Positions 55,777-64,000 of a DNA stretch of 64,000 nucleotides are shown here, one piece after another. Position numbers and translations under genes: made by a program. Numbering within the stretch: the first letter of the stretch is position 1; every line of letters begins with the position of its first letter. A model generated the notes under the pieces. It worked only from the letters and a program-made list of their open reading frames with translations, searched no databases and was not told where the DNA came from. The DNA is from Nostoc sp. UCD121 (GTDB taxonomy: Bacteria > Cyanobacteriota > Cyanobacteriia > Cyanobacteriales > Nostocaceae), in assembly GCF_014222285.1 (NCBI RefSeq), contig NZ_JACKZS010000002.1, positions 54,720 to 118,719 of the forward strand, read 5' to 3'.

Positions 55777-58700
55777 TCACCGACATCCTCGACTGAGTAG
55801 CAACTGTCCATTAGTCAGTCGATAAACCCCTTCTGCTTCGATAATAGGGTCGCCTTTTTTCCAAGCACGTGATGTTGGTTCAATATTACGCACTTCGCCA
55901 GTGGAATATACTGAAATTAATCCACTCCCTGGACTATTACGTAAAGCCCCAGAACCAGTGATGAAAAATGTACCATCTTGTTTGGAACTGCGTGAAATGC
56001 AACTATTGGCGATGAGTGCATTGGTGTCGATGACGTTTGGAGATGCTTGAGTAAAGCTATTTTGAATGGAACTGGTATCGGGTGCGTTAATATTTGTTAT
56101 GCCTGAAACGCCTAATTGCGAACTGGCAGTAATATCGCTTTTGTCGGTTGGTTGTGGACGCGACTCGATACCGAATATACCTTGGGAGTTGATTTGAACT
56201 TTTCCACCCGAACCAGTGTATGCATTCGCGCTGATGTCGCTGTTTTCTTCGGGGTTAGCGACGATGAATTTAGAGTTAATATTGATGTTACCGCCATCAC
56301 CCCCACCTTGTGCCCTACCTGCGGTAGTTGAAATTAAACCGCCACCACTCAACAGCAATAAATCAGCGATATCAAGGGTGATGTCACCACCATTACCTGC
56401 ATTTGTGAAAGAAGCGATCGCACTGCCTCTTCCCAGAATTTCGATAAAATTAGCCTTAATTCTAATATTTCCAGCTTCACCATTACCTGTGCTGCCGGAG
56501 ACAATTTCAGCATCATCGCGTACAGTCAGGCGATCGCTAGTAATATCTATATCACCACCTTGACCATTAGCCTTTTCGTCAACTGATGATAGCAAACCAG
56601 TTGCAGTCTCACTGTCTGAACCGCTCAAGATAATGTTATCAGCCTGTACTGTTAAATTCCCCGCATTTCCATTTCCCTGAGTTGCCGATGATATCTGCGA
56701 TTCTTCTTGTACATTTAATAGTTGAGCTTTGATGCTGATATTGCCTGCGTTACCATTAGCTTCATCGTCAACCTGAGTTATAACCTTGCTATTTCCACGC
56801 AAATCAATTTGATTAGCATTAATCCCAATATTTCCGGCATTACCTTGATTGAATGTACTGGCAGAAATTTCTCCGTTATTACTGAGGTTTAAGCGTCCTG
56901 TTGTCACGTCAATGCTGCCCCCAGAACCAATTCCCCCCGTTTGCAGGTCGGCAAATAAACCTGATGGTGCAAGTGAACCATCTAATCTTTCTCCACCAAC
57001 CCCAGTAATATCAATAGAATCAGTGGCACGAACCACCAAATTTCCCCCTTGTCCCCGTCCCACTATCACTGAGGTATCGATGTTTCCACCATTACTCAAG
57101 CGCAACCGTTCTGTGTCAATAGTTATTGTGCCACCCCGCACATCTGCATTACTTCTCAACACATCCGAGGATAAGTTACTCGTATAAAAAACACCCCCTA
57201 ATCGGGACAGAACTTCTTGCGTTAGAGGGTCAGACAAAACTTCTTCCACACCAGCTTGATCTAGTGCAGCCAAAAACTGTTCTTTGGGTACGAAAACAAA
57301 CCCGTCTAATTCTACATCTTTGGCGCGGATGGTAATATTCCCGGCATTACCACTGCTTTGAGTGGATGTAGTGTCTATATGTCCTCCTTGACTGACAGTG
57401 ACTCGCGGCGTTTCAATTGTTAAATTACCTCCATTTCCCGAGCCAGAAAATGTACTGCTTGATACATAGCTAGAGTAACCACTAATATCTACGTATTCAC
57501 TAGCTGTAATAAAAATGTTAGCTGCATTTGCACTGCTAAAAGTATCCGTTCTAATCTGACCGCTATCTTTGAGATTAAGTCGCTGGGTTTCAATGGTGAT
57601 ATCCCCTGCTGTTGCTTGAGTTGTACTTCCTCGTGGTGTAGCAATACCCGTAGATATATTACTCTGAGTCACCTCAACCGCATTCCGAGCCTGAATAGAA
57701 ATAGAGCCGACACTTCCACCACCAAATGAAAGTGCTGTCACTCCCCCGCCTAAGAAATTGTTTTGAACTCGCAAAGTACCCGTTTCAATCCGCAGATTAC
57801 CTGTTGAACCTGAACCAAGGCTTCCGAGTCGTAAAGAACCTTGGTTAGTGATATTGACATCATCTGTAGCTCGTACTGTCAAGTTTCCTGCATTACCTGC
57901 ACTTCCAGATACAACAGAGACAAAGCCACCATTGATGTTAACCGACTCCGTAGCATTTAAAGTGAGGTTCCCTCCATTGCCTTTACCACGAGTAGATGTA
58001 GAGATAATACCGCTATTCTCTGCTATTCCATCTCCGGTAATTGTGATTTTCCTGGCATTGATACTAATATCCCCGCCCGAACCCGTAGCCGAAGCGCTAC
58101 TAACAGATAAAATCTGATTGCTGTTAGCAAGAGTTACTGCATCGCTGGCTTGAATTTGAATATCACCACCCTTTGCTGCACCAGAAGTAGCACTCTGAAT
58201 TCCAGCGCCGTTATCTAAATTAAGTTGAGTTGCATCAACAAAAATTGAGCCGCCATTGCTACCAGAAATAAACGAACCGTTTAGTCCAATCTCGCCCCCA
58301 AATAGTTCAATTGCACTATTGCCACTTGCAATGATGAAGCTACTATTCGTTAAGTTGATGGGTGCGCGTCCGAAATTTCCTGGTAACTTAAAATCCAATG
58401 AGGAACCATTGACATTTAACCCAACAGTTGTATCCCCACTGATTGCTCCCAATTTCACTTGTCCATTTTGAGTAAACAAAACACTACCATCCAAGGTGAT
58501 TTCACCGCCGATCAATGCTAAGGTGCTACCATTGCCAACACCCAAACCATCAACAATATTTCCCTGAGAATCCCGAATCACTGCTTGACTAGTAATACTT
58601 CCAGGTTGCGAACCAAACTGTAAACCAACTGGTACATTGATAGCCAATAACGGGGGTACTTGGGGATTTGTGGCGCTAAATTCTACCCCATTGGGAAAGA

Positions 58701-59127
58701 CTAAACTATTTGCTGTTGTCCCCAAAAAAGAACCTTGTATATCCAAACTGGCATTTTTTCCAAACACAATGCCATTAGGATTTAGCAAAAACAAATTTGC
58801 ATCACCTAATACACCTAATCTCCCGAAAATATTCGATGAGTTACTACCAGTAACGCGAGAAAATATATTTATTATCCCTTCTGGATTGGCGAAATAAACG
58901 CCTCGACTAACACCGACGTTAAAATCTTGAAAGCTGTGAAATAGATTAGTGCCACGAGCCGCACCGCCATCGATAATGTCATTATTTTGATTAAAAGGAA
59001 TGACTTGCGATCGCTCTTTCCCCAGGCTATTATCGGGAGTTAACTGAGCAAAAGTAGGATGAATAGAGACTGCTAATGCTCCCACGCATCCCAGCCATCC
59101 TGCGACGCTAAACCGCAAAATTTTCAT
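55777..59127 (-). CDS. two-partner secretion (filamentous hemagglutinin-like) exoprotein, copy A
   Basis: The 1116-residue paralogue of the gene at 52323, with the same signal peptide, TPS domain, beta-helix repeats and cap. The main differences are a short insert in the TPS domain (QAVIRDSQGNIVDGLGVG near 190) and changed repeat surfaces. In both, repeat units are of about 30-40 residues rich in GGxxxI and NxGNxxI. The protein is exported to the cell surface or medium and is likely an adhesin. Copies probably arose by tandem duplication followed by gene conversion of the 5' region. Confidence 0.93.
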   Translation of the reverse strand: MKILRFSVAGWLGCVGALAVSIHPTFAQLTPDNSLGKERSQVIPFNQNNDIIDGGAARGTNLFHSFQDFNVGVSRGVYFANPEGIINIFSRVTGSNSSNIFGRLGVLGDANLFLLNPNGIVFGKNASLDIQGSFLGTTANSLVFPNGVEFSATNPQVPPLLAINVPVGLQFGSQPGSITSQAVIRDSQGNIVDGLGVGNGSTLALIGGEITLDGSVLFTQNGQVKLGAISGDTTVGLNVNGSSLDFKLPGNFGRAPINLTNSSFIIASGNSAIELFGGEIGLNGSFISGSNGGSIFVDATQLNLDNGAGIQSATSGAAKGGDIQIQASDAVTLANSNQILSVSSASATGSGGDISINARKITITGDGIAENSGIISTSTRGKGNGGNLTLNATESVNINGGFVSVVSGSAGNAGNLTVRATDDVNITNQGSLRLGSLGSGSTGNLRIETGTLRVQNNFLGGGVTALSFGGGSVGSISIQARNAVEVTQSNISTGIATPRGSTTQATAGDITIETQRLNLKDSGQIRTDTFSSANAANIFITASEYVDISGYSSYVSSSTFSGSGNGGNLTIETPRVTVSQGGHIDTTSTQSSGNAGNITIRAKDVELDGFVFVPKEQFLAALDQAGVEEVLSDPLTQEVLSRLGGVFYTSNLSSDVLRSNADVRGGTITIDTERLRLSNGGNIDTSVIVGRGQGGNLVVRATDSIDITGVGGERLDGSLAPSGLFADLQTGGIGSGGSIDVTTGRLNLSNNGEISASTFNQGNAGNIGINANQIDLRGNSKVITQVDDEANGNAGNISIKAQLLNVQEESQISSATQGNGNAGNLTVQADNIILSGSDSETATGLLSSVDEKANGQGGDIDITSDRLTVRDDAEIVSGSTGNGEAGNIRIKANFIEILGRGSAIASFTNAGNGGDITLDIADLLLLSGGGLISTTAGRAQGGGDGGNININSKFIVANPEENSDISANAYTGSGGKVQINSQGIFGIESRPQPTDKSDITASSQLGVSGITNINAPDTSSIQNSFTQASPNVIDTNALIANSCISRSSKQDGTFFITGSGALRNSPGSGLISVYSTGEVRNIEPTSRAWKKGDPIIEAEGVYRLTNGQLLLSRGCR
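58761..59067. repeat. 307-base block identical to 55271-55577
   Basis: See the companion block. Identity over codons for the TPS domain fits recent conversion. Confidence 0.9.
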
Positions 59128-59166
59128 AATTTATATTTCCCCATTTCTTCTGTAGGACTAGATCCT

Positions 59167-59200
59167 AGATACCCGACAACTTTTACGAAGTCGGGGATCT
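59167..59200. repeat. hairpin upstream of copy A
   Basis: CCCGAC/GTCGGG inner arms with AGAT/ATCT outer arms, related to the hairpin before copy B. The leaders also share TTTCTGTAGGACT. Confidence 0.55.
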
Positions 59201-59211
59201 AAATCATCAAT

Positions 59212-59943
59212 TTAGCGATCGCTAGCAATCTTTTGAAGGTATTCGATGCGTTGCTGAGTATTTTTTTGTTCTACGTCGTTACCTATCAATATTTCCGACT
59301 CTGCAAGTTCTTTAACTAAATTTGCCCCAGTCTGCCCTAGTTTACCATTATCAGTTGCTTTTAATGCTTCTTTGAGTGCTTCATACCACAGATCGTTTTC
59401 AGCATAATAACTCACGCTTTCGGGAATGCTAGTAAATTGTTTATTAGCAAGTGACTCAGGATTGATGACGGTAAATTCTGCACGCCTAACAATCGGGCTA
59501 TTTCCACAGTCAATTGAAATTTGCCATGAATATGTTTTACCCACTGTGAGTTCGGGGTAATCGGGGGGAAGTTCTAGCTTGTTAATCCCGACGATTGCGG
59601 GTATTTCTTTAATTTTGCCAATTTGTTTAGGGTTATTGCTTGAATCAAATTCAGCCAATCGGAATCGCACATTTTGGGAACTTGACATATACCAAGCTAA
59701 CATTGGACGGGTGGAAGTGGTTTTACCGATATATGTTTGAGGCGCAAGCTGTGTCAGAGGGATACTGCCGTTACTTGGACATCCACGGGAACCACCCGCA
59801 CGGGAATGTCCGCTAGCTGGTTTGCGATCGCGTGGTTTAAACTGGGCAAATGCTGGGAATGCTGTCATTAGAAAAACCATGCCCACAACTAAGCTTGTAA
59901 GTCTGCGGTTATTTCGCCAAAATCCAATATGTTGATGACTCAT
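59212..59943 (-). CDS. secreted DUF928 protein
   Basis: The 243-residue protein has a signal peptide (hydrophobic residues ~15-30, cleavage near AFA-QF) and the DUF928 domain: a short Gly/Ser/Arg linker, then LTQLAPQTYIGKTTSTRPML, LELPPDYPELTVGKTYSWQI and DLWYEALKEAL. The DUF928 family is cyanobacterial, exported and often near TPS exoproteins and CHAT proteins; its role is unknown. It follows the CHASE2 kinase and precedes the two exoprotein genes, all leftward. Confidence 0.88.
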   Translation of the reverse strand: MSHQHIGFWRNNRRLTSLVVGMVFLMTAFPAFAQFKPRDRKPASGHSRAGGSRGCPSNGSIPLTQLAPQTYIGKTTSTRPMLAWYMSSSQNVRFRLAEFDSSNNPKQIGKIKEIPAIVGINKLELPPDYPELTVGKTYSWQISIDCGNSPIVRRAEFTVINPESLANKQFTSIPESVSYYAENDLWYEALKEALKATDNGKLGQTGANLVKELAESEILIGNDVEQKNTQQRIEYLQKIASDR

Positions 59944-60066
59944 GGTAGATGTTGTTGATTGTAAGGTTATCTGAAACTTTTGAAATTCTTAATTTTTTCC
60001 CATTTCTATAAGAGATTGTTTTAAAAGTTGCTACTTATGTATCAAATATTTTTAGATCCTCCTAAA

Positions 60067-60085
60067 TCCTCCTTAAAAAGGAGGA
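60067..60085 (-). terminator. hairpin between CHASE2 kinase and DUF928 genes
   Basis: TCCTCCTT/AAGGAGGA arms with an AAA loop, on the 3' side of the CHASE2 gene. No run of U follows, so it could be an mRNA processing or partial stop rather than a complete terminator. Its sequence belongs to the same family as 47821. Confidence 0.4.
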
Positions 60086-60169
60086 CTTTGAATGAGGGAT
60101 ATAGGAGAGATAGTGATAGAATCTGGTGCTTTTCAAACATTCTCTAAGCCGAATCATGAATATAAAGTT

Positions 60170-62062
60170 TTAAAACTCAAATTCTCTCTTAAGTTTCCAA
60201 CTAAGTTCACAGATAGTCCCGCGAGGAGAAAGTGATTCGCGTAGAAACTCCCCTCTTAATTGTTGAGCAAGTATTTTAGAATGCTTTGTGCCTTTATTTT
60301 CTAATTTTGATGTGATTCCCGAACCATTATCTTTGACGGACAATTTATAGTTATTTAAACTACAAACACCTGATGCTTCTACACGCTTGACTCCTTGGGC
60401 ATGTTTGCCAACATTACACAAAGCTTCTTCCAAAAAAAGACAAACTCCCCGTTTGTCTTCCATACTTAAATATTTATCATCAATTGGGTCAAAATTGCGA
60501 ATTTTAACTTTTAATGTTTTAAAATTTTCAAAATCCTTCCGTTCTAAGGTACTAGAATAAACTTCATATAACAAATCGTGAAGTGGTCGGTTCAATTCAA
60601 GAATTAATCCGCTACCTAAACGCAAACTCTCTTCTGTGGTTAATGCTTCGAGTTTGAGAAATTCGCCAATTTCTCTAATCTCCCGATCGAGTTTTTCAAA
60701 TTGTCCCAGCAATTGCTCGTAAGAGATATCTTTAGCACGTAGATGCTTTAATCCATAAGCGAGGGTTTGCAAAGGGCCATTATGAATTACGGTAAAAGTG
60801 TTTTGAATGGTGTTTTGACGTTCGTGAATTTGCGATCGCAAGAATTTATCATGCTGGTAAAATGCAAAAGCACTCAAACCTACGCCATTCATGGCTAATA
60901 CAAGCAAACCTGGTGTTACAGGAATCCATACACCCCACACCCACAGCATCATATACCCACAGCTAAACAGACAAAATCCCGCTACACTTACACCCAGTAT
61001 ATTTTTCCAAACAGATTGGGTCAGCCGTCCGATCATAATCGGCAAAACCCCCCAAATAAATATCCATGTATACTCTCCAATATCTCCCCAACTGTCCAAC
61101 ATTGGACGACCATCCATTACAGTACTCAAAATTTGGCTGATCACATGAGCGTGATAGTCAATGCCATAAATTTGACCGCTTAATTTTAAGCCAGGCAAGG
61201 CAGATGTATAAATAGCATCTCCCGTACTCAGGTTGCGGTTGCCAACTAACACAATGCGATCGCGCAGCAATTCTGCATCAACTTGACCATTGAGAATATC
61301 GCGTAGCGACACAACATTAAAAGGTTGCTCACTGTTGCGGAAGTTCATTAAAATTGACAATCCTCCATCATCAACCCTGACGTATCCGCCAAAATTATGG
61401 GTAATTCGGGGTAATTCAATCCTACGGAATCTGATGGTATTCGGGTCATTTATTCCCGTTTGTAATTCAATTCCTTTTGCGTCTAAATACTTCGTAACTA
61501 ACCGCAATGCTAAAGAATATTTATCTTCGTTGATATTTTTAGGATTCGGCGTATATAACAAATAGCGTCGATTTTTGCTATCCTCATCATTAGGTAAATC
61601 AATAAACCCAACTCCTTCGGGTGGCAAGCTCTGGGGTGGTGAAGTTTCTGCGGGTGGTAAAATTTTTTCAATGCCAATAATCTTAGAATTTGACCGTAAT
61701 ACCTGCGCTAGTTGTTCACCACCAGGTTCAACAGGAACATTTTTGAAGATATCCAAACCAATAGCTAGGGGTTTATAAGTTTCCAGCTTGGTAAGCAACT
61801 GTGCAATCTTCTCATCTGGAATTGGATACTGCTTAACCCATGCAATATCCTTTTCATCGATACCCACAATTACTATATGTTCATCACGTTTTTCTAGCGG
61901 ACGTAGACGTAACATCGTATCGAGAAGCATCCATTCCCAAGATTGCATTCCCCCGGCTATTCGGATCAACATCACCACAAATAGAACTATAATCCCTGGA
62001 GGTGCAGCCAGCGACCACAACCCAAATTCTTGGCAAATACGATTCCAGATTCCCCTTCTCAT
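60170..62062 (-). CDS. CHASE2-domain sensor histidine kinase
   Basis: The 630-residue kinase has a first membrane helix (about 21-37), a CHASE2 extracytoplasmic sensor (about 45-330, with IVGIDEKDIAWVKQYPIPDE and GLDIFKNVPV), three more helices (about 333-400) and a cytoplasmic transmitter. The phosphoacceptor region is FTVIHNGPLQTLAYGLKHLR (His427), a HisKA_3/NarX-like form. The ATPase part shows EEALCNVGKHAQG and DNGSGITS. The type pairs with NarL-type regulators, and such a regulator lies directly upstream (62190). It probably senses an extracellular cue and controls the downstream secreted proteins. Confidence 0.9.
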   Translation of the reverse strand: MRRGIWNRICQEFGLWSLAAPPGIIVLFVVMLIRIAGGMQSWEWMLLDTMLRLRPLEKRDEHIVIVGIDEKDIAWVKQYPIPDEKIAQLLTKLETYKPLAIGLDIFKNVPVEPGGEQLAQVLRSNSKIIGIEKILPPAETSPPQSLPPEGVGFIDLPNDEDSKNRRYLLYTPNPKNINEDKYSLALRLVTKYLDAKGIELQTGINDPNTIRFRRIELPRITHNFGGYVRVDDGGLSILMNFRNSEQPFNVVSLRDILNGQVDAELLRDRIVLVGNRNLSTGDAIYTSALPGLKLSGQIYGIDYHAHVISQILSTVMDGRPMLDSWGDIGEYTWIFIWGVLPIMIGRLTQSVWKNILGVSVAGFCLFSCGYMMLWVWGVWIPVTPGLLVLAMNGVGLSAFAFYQHDKFLRSQIHERQNTIQNTFTVIHNGPLQTLAYGLKHLRAKDISYEQLLGQFEKLDREIREIGEFLKLEALTTEESLRLGSGLILELNRPLHDLLYEVYSSTLERKDFENFKTLKVKIRNFDPIDDKYLSMEDKRGVCLFLEEALCNVGKHAQGVKRVEASGVCSLNNYKLSVKDNGSGITSKLENKGTKHSKILAQQLRGEFLRESLSPRGTICELSWKLKREFEF

Positions 62063-62189
62063 TTAATTTAGGATTTATTTTCCCTATATTTACAGCATAT
62101 TTAAGGATGTATTCAAAACCTTTCCCCTTTAACCGAACCGTATTGCTATACCTCTAGCATGTGGCCGATTTAGGTGAAAATAGCTGTAA

Positions 62190-62912
62190 TTAATCAATTA
62201 AACCTTCTTCACGGGAACGAATTTCGGTGAGGATTCGCATATTCTTACCACTTTGCTTGCAGTCTTCAGGATACACCCCCAAAACATCCTGAATCTTCGT
62301 CCAGTAAGTACGTACCGCTCGCTCTGATTTATACATTCTGTCTGCGATCGCCTTATCTGTCAAACTCTCTTCAAAAGCCAAACGCAACACATCCAACCAT
62401 TCCGGCTTGAGTTCGATTCCTGTTTTGATGTCTTTGGTGTGAGTTGCACCCTGAAGTGCTAAATTAACCCGCATGAGCATTTCATCTTCGGGTAATCCTT
62501 TATCTGCGATCGCAAACCCACCCTGATGATTATCAATTTCGTGTTTAATTCTGATTAATGCCTTCACATAACTAGTTTGCACTATGAAATTCTGATGTGG
62601 ATATTCTTTAAGCAAAGTTTGCAACAGCTTAATTCCGGTATCAATTTCTGCTGTCTCCCCTTGGCGATCGGGAATTGATAAATCCATCAAAATCAAGTCA
62701 AACTGGTAACATTGCACTTGAGAAAGTGTATCTTTTGCCGTCTGAGCCTTGATAATAGTAGCTTCAGGATACTTTCGACTTAAGACATCAAGAGTACCAG
62801 TCAAAATTAATTGGTGGTCATCGACAACAAGAATACCGAGCTTCTTTTCCACTGCTAAATGCCTATAAACTTGATCTTCTCTCAAACTTTTCATCACCAT
62901 ATTTTTATCCAA
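62190..62912 (-). CDS. NarL/LuxR-type response regulator
   Basis: The 240-residue protein has a receiver domain (ILVVDDHQLI, acceptor Asp77 in LILMDLSIPD) and a C-terminal LuxR-type helix-turn-helix (LTDKAIADRMYKSERAVRTY, near 185-205, then WTKIQDVLGVYP). An unusual ~25-residue N-terminal extension precedes the receiver. The gene is 127 bases upstream of the CHASE2 kinase on the same strand, the classical regulator-sensor pair, and is the first gene of the leftward exoprotein block. Confidence 0.9.
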   Translation of the reverse strand: MDKNMVMKSLREDQVYRHLAVEKKLGILVVDDHQLILTGTLDVLSRKYPEATIIKAQTAKDTLSQVQCYQFDLILMDLSIPDRQGETAEIDTGIKLLQTLLKEYPHQNFIVQTSYVKALIRIKHEIDNHQGGFAIADKGLPEDEMLMRVNLALQGATHTKDIKTGIELKPEWLDVLRLAFEESLTDKAIADRMYKSERAVRTYWTKIQDVLGVYPEDCKQSGKNMRILTEIRSREEGLID

Positions 62913-63139
62913 ATTAAAAGTTTTTTTAAGCCTTACTACTCAATACTTAGTCATTGCAAGTAATATTTAAAACCAGCAATTTTCTAAATATCCTCTTTAA
63001 AGTCTCCGCCTATTTTAATTTGAGATGAATGTCCTACCTATGCAGAAAAGTGCAAATAATGCCGAGAGGAGATTGTTCATCACTATTCAATTCATGCACT
63101 GAGAAGGTTCTGGGGATCTGGATATTGTAGTATGATTTA

Positions 63140-63671
63140 TTGACGATGACAAAACCCGCAGATGTCAGCACCAAAAGCTTAATTAGCCTTGCACCCGACA
63201 ACTGGGTGAGATGGGTAACTCAAATTCCCGACATTACAGTTGGGAAAATTCTCAACTCAGAATTTCAATGGATAAGTAGGGAAAATGATGTTTTAATCCG
63301 CGCTAAAAGTCCCCTAGATGGAGAATTTCTAGTTCTCACCGAATTACAATTACGCTATAACTCCAAAATGCCCCGCCGAATGCGTGCGTATGCTTCCTTA
63401 GCAGAAGAGAAGTATAATTTACCGATTTATCCTGTACTAATCAACATTCTGAAAGTAAGCGACACGCAAATTCCTACAACCTACACATCAAATGTTGCAG
63501 GTTTACAATCACGTCAAGATTATCGCGTCATTAATTTGTGGGAAGTTGATGTGAATATTGTCTTTGAACAACCGTTACCATTATTGCTTCCCTTTGTACC
63601 AATTCTCAAAGGTGGCGAAAATGAATCCATAATCCGGGAAGCATTGCAAATTTTGCGTAGAGATGAACAAG
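63140..63671 (+). pseudogene. Rpn-family nuclease/transposase-like gene, interrupted
   Basis: The reading frame opens at an ATG and gives MTMTKPADVSTKSLISLAPD through to ILRRDEQV. It is the N-terminal ~175 residues of a cyanobacterial Rpn (YadD/PD-(D/E)XK) nuclease: FQWISRENDVLIRAKSPLDG, then ELQLRYNSKMPRRMRAYASL. The usual C-terminal half (LxxFFASFVL region) is missing: beyond 63671 the frame runs into an IS200/IS605-like end and translates as unrelated residues to a stop at 63739. Rpn proteins are linked to RecA-independent DNA recombination. Confidence 0.7.
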
Positions 63672-63800
63672 TGAACTACCCCGCCGTAAGACGGACGGGG
63701 CTTCCCAATTCATCGGGAATAGCCTCCAGAACTCCGTAATTCATTGGTCTGGCATTCCCTCCAAGGGCAGGAATCCTGGTTCCCAAGACCCAAATCTTTA
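63672..63800 (-). mobile_element. right end of an IS200/IS605-type element, remnant
   Basis: Two or three consecutive hairpins lie here: CCCCGCCGT/ACGGACGGGG (63679-63700), TTCCC/GGGAA (63702-63719) and CCCT/AGGG near 63757-63767. Read on the minus strand it ends with GCGGGGTAGTTCAC at the Rpn gene, as right ends of IS605-type elements and their guide-RNA (omegaRNA-like) segments do. No tnpA or tnpB frame remains in view. Confidence 0.5.
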
Positions 63801-63892
63801 TTCTTGCAATATATATCTATTAGCTTGGTTTTCGCTTATGGCATTGATGGTCAAGAATTCAATATCCTACCAGAAAATTCTGGGGATTCGTC

Positions 63893-64000
63893 ATACACTT
63901 GTACTGAGCGTAGTCGAAGTATCTAGGGCTTGCTGAAAAAGTCGTATTTAAGCCAGATCAAGAATCAATTAACAATGCTTGTAAGTGAAAATATAATTTA
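63893..64000. repeat. dispersed repeat and possible IS terminus at window edge
   Basis: ACTTGTACTGAGCGTAGTCG (63896 on) is a common dispersed Nostoc motif. AGGGCTTGCTGAAAAAGTCG at 63925 resembles the end of an IS5/IS4-group element. The window ends before it can be settled. Confidence 0.3.

Overview
The window reads as chromosome of a filamentous, heterocyst-type cyanobacterium close to Nostoc/Anabaena. It is dense in the HIP1 octamer GCGATCGC, carries heptanucleotide tandem repeats (GGGAAAT, GTCATTA, AATTCCC, GGGGACT types) and dispersed palindromes between genes, and holds photosynthesis genes (petN, petF, an Atab2-type factor, demethylphylloquinone-reductase-type NDH-2). No tRNA, rRNA or CRISPR array was seen.

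Layout. 1-6000: a leftward ribosome/membrane-biogenesis block (rpmH, rnpA, a PH-domain gene, yidC, jag, DUF177, Ycf46-type AAA+ ATPase), with a secreted DUF2808 gene behind rpmH. 6763-9658: rightward pntAA-pntAB-pntB transhydrogenase operon. 9874-11677: an accessory island with an HNH endonuclease carrying a zinc ribbon and a toxin-antitoxin locus whose RelE-like toxin has an in-frame stop; two copies of a dispersed repeat flank the toxin-antitoxin locus. 11917-19037: signalling block with a four-GAF histidine kinase, a hybrid kinase with an ethylene-receptor-type copper-binding sensor and a REC-kinase fusion; petN with a 53-codon unknown gene sits between the first two.

19132-32264: mixed genes, including a DEDDh exonuclease, an exported Mn superoxide dismutase, two adjacent exported proteins of unknown function, an APC permease, a lipoprotein-type methyltransferase, a short-chain dehydrogenase next to a GH100 invertase, and several small unknowns. 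32374-49764: UPF0182, a Ser/Thr kinase with seven WD40 repeats, a WGxxGxxG-CTERM protein, a ClC-CBS-USP protein whose gating Glu is Gln, a PmbA/TldE peptidase-like protein, Atab2, a HAD phosphatase, NdbB, a radical-SAM activase-like protein, an orphan FecCD permease and an SMR exporter. 50279-52227: small heat-shock protein, ferredoxin, uroporphyrinogen-III synthase.

52323-62912 is the most coherent accessory block: a NarL-type response regulator, a CHASE2 sensor kinase, a DUF928 secreted protein and two tandem, partly gene-converted two-partner-secretion giant exoproteins, all leftward. It looks like a sensor-controlled surface or adhesin module, with no outer-membrane TpsB transporter in view. 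The right edge has an Rpn-family nuclease gene cut by what looks like the right end of an IS200/IS605-type element.
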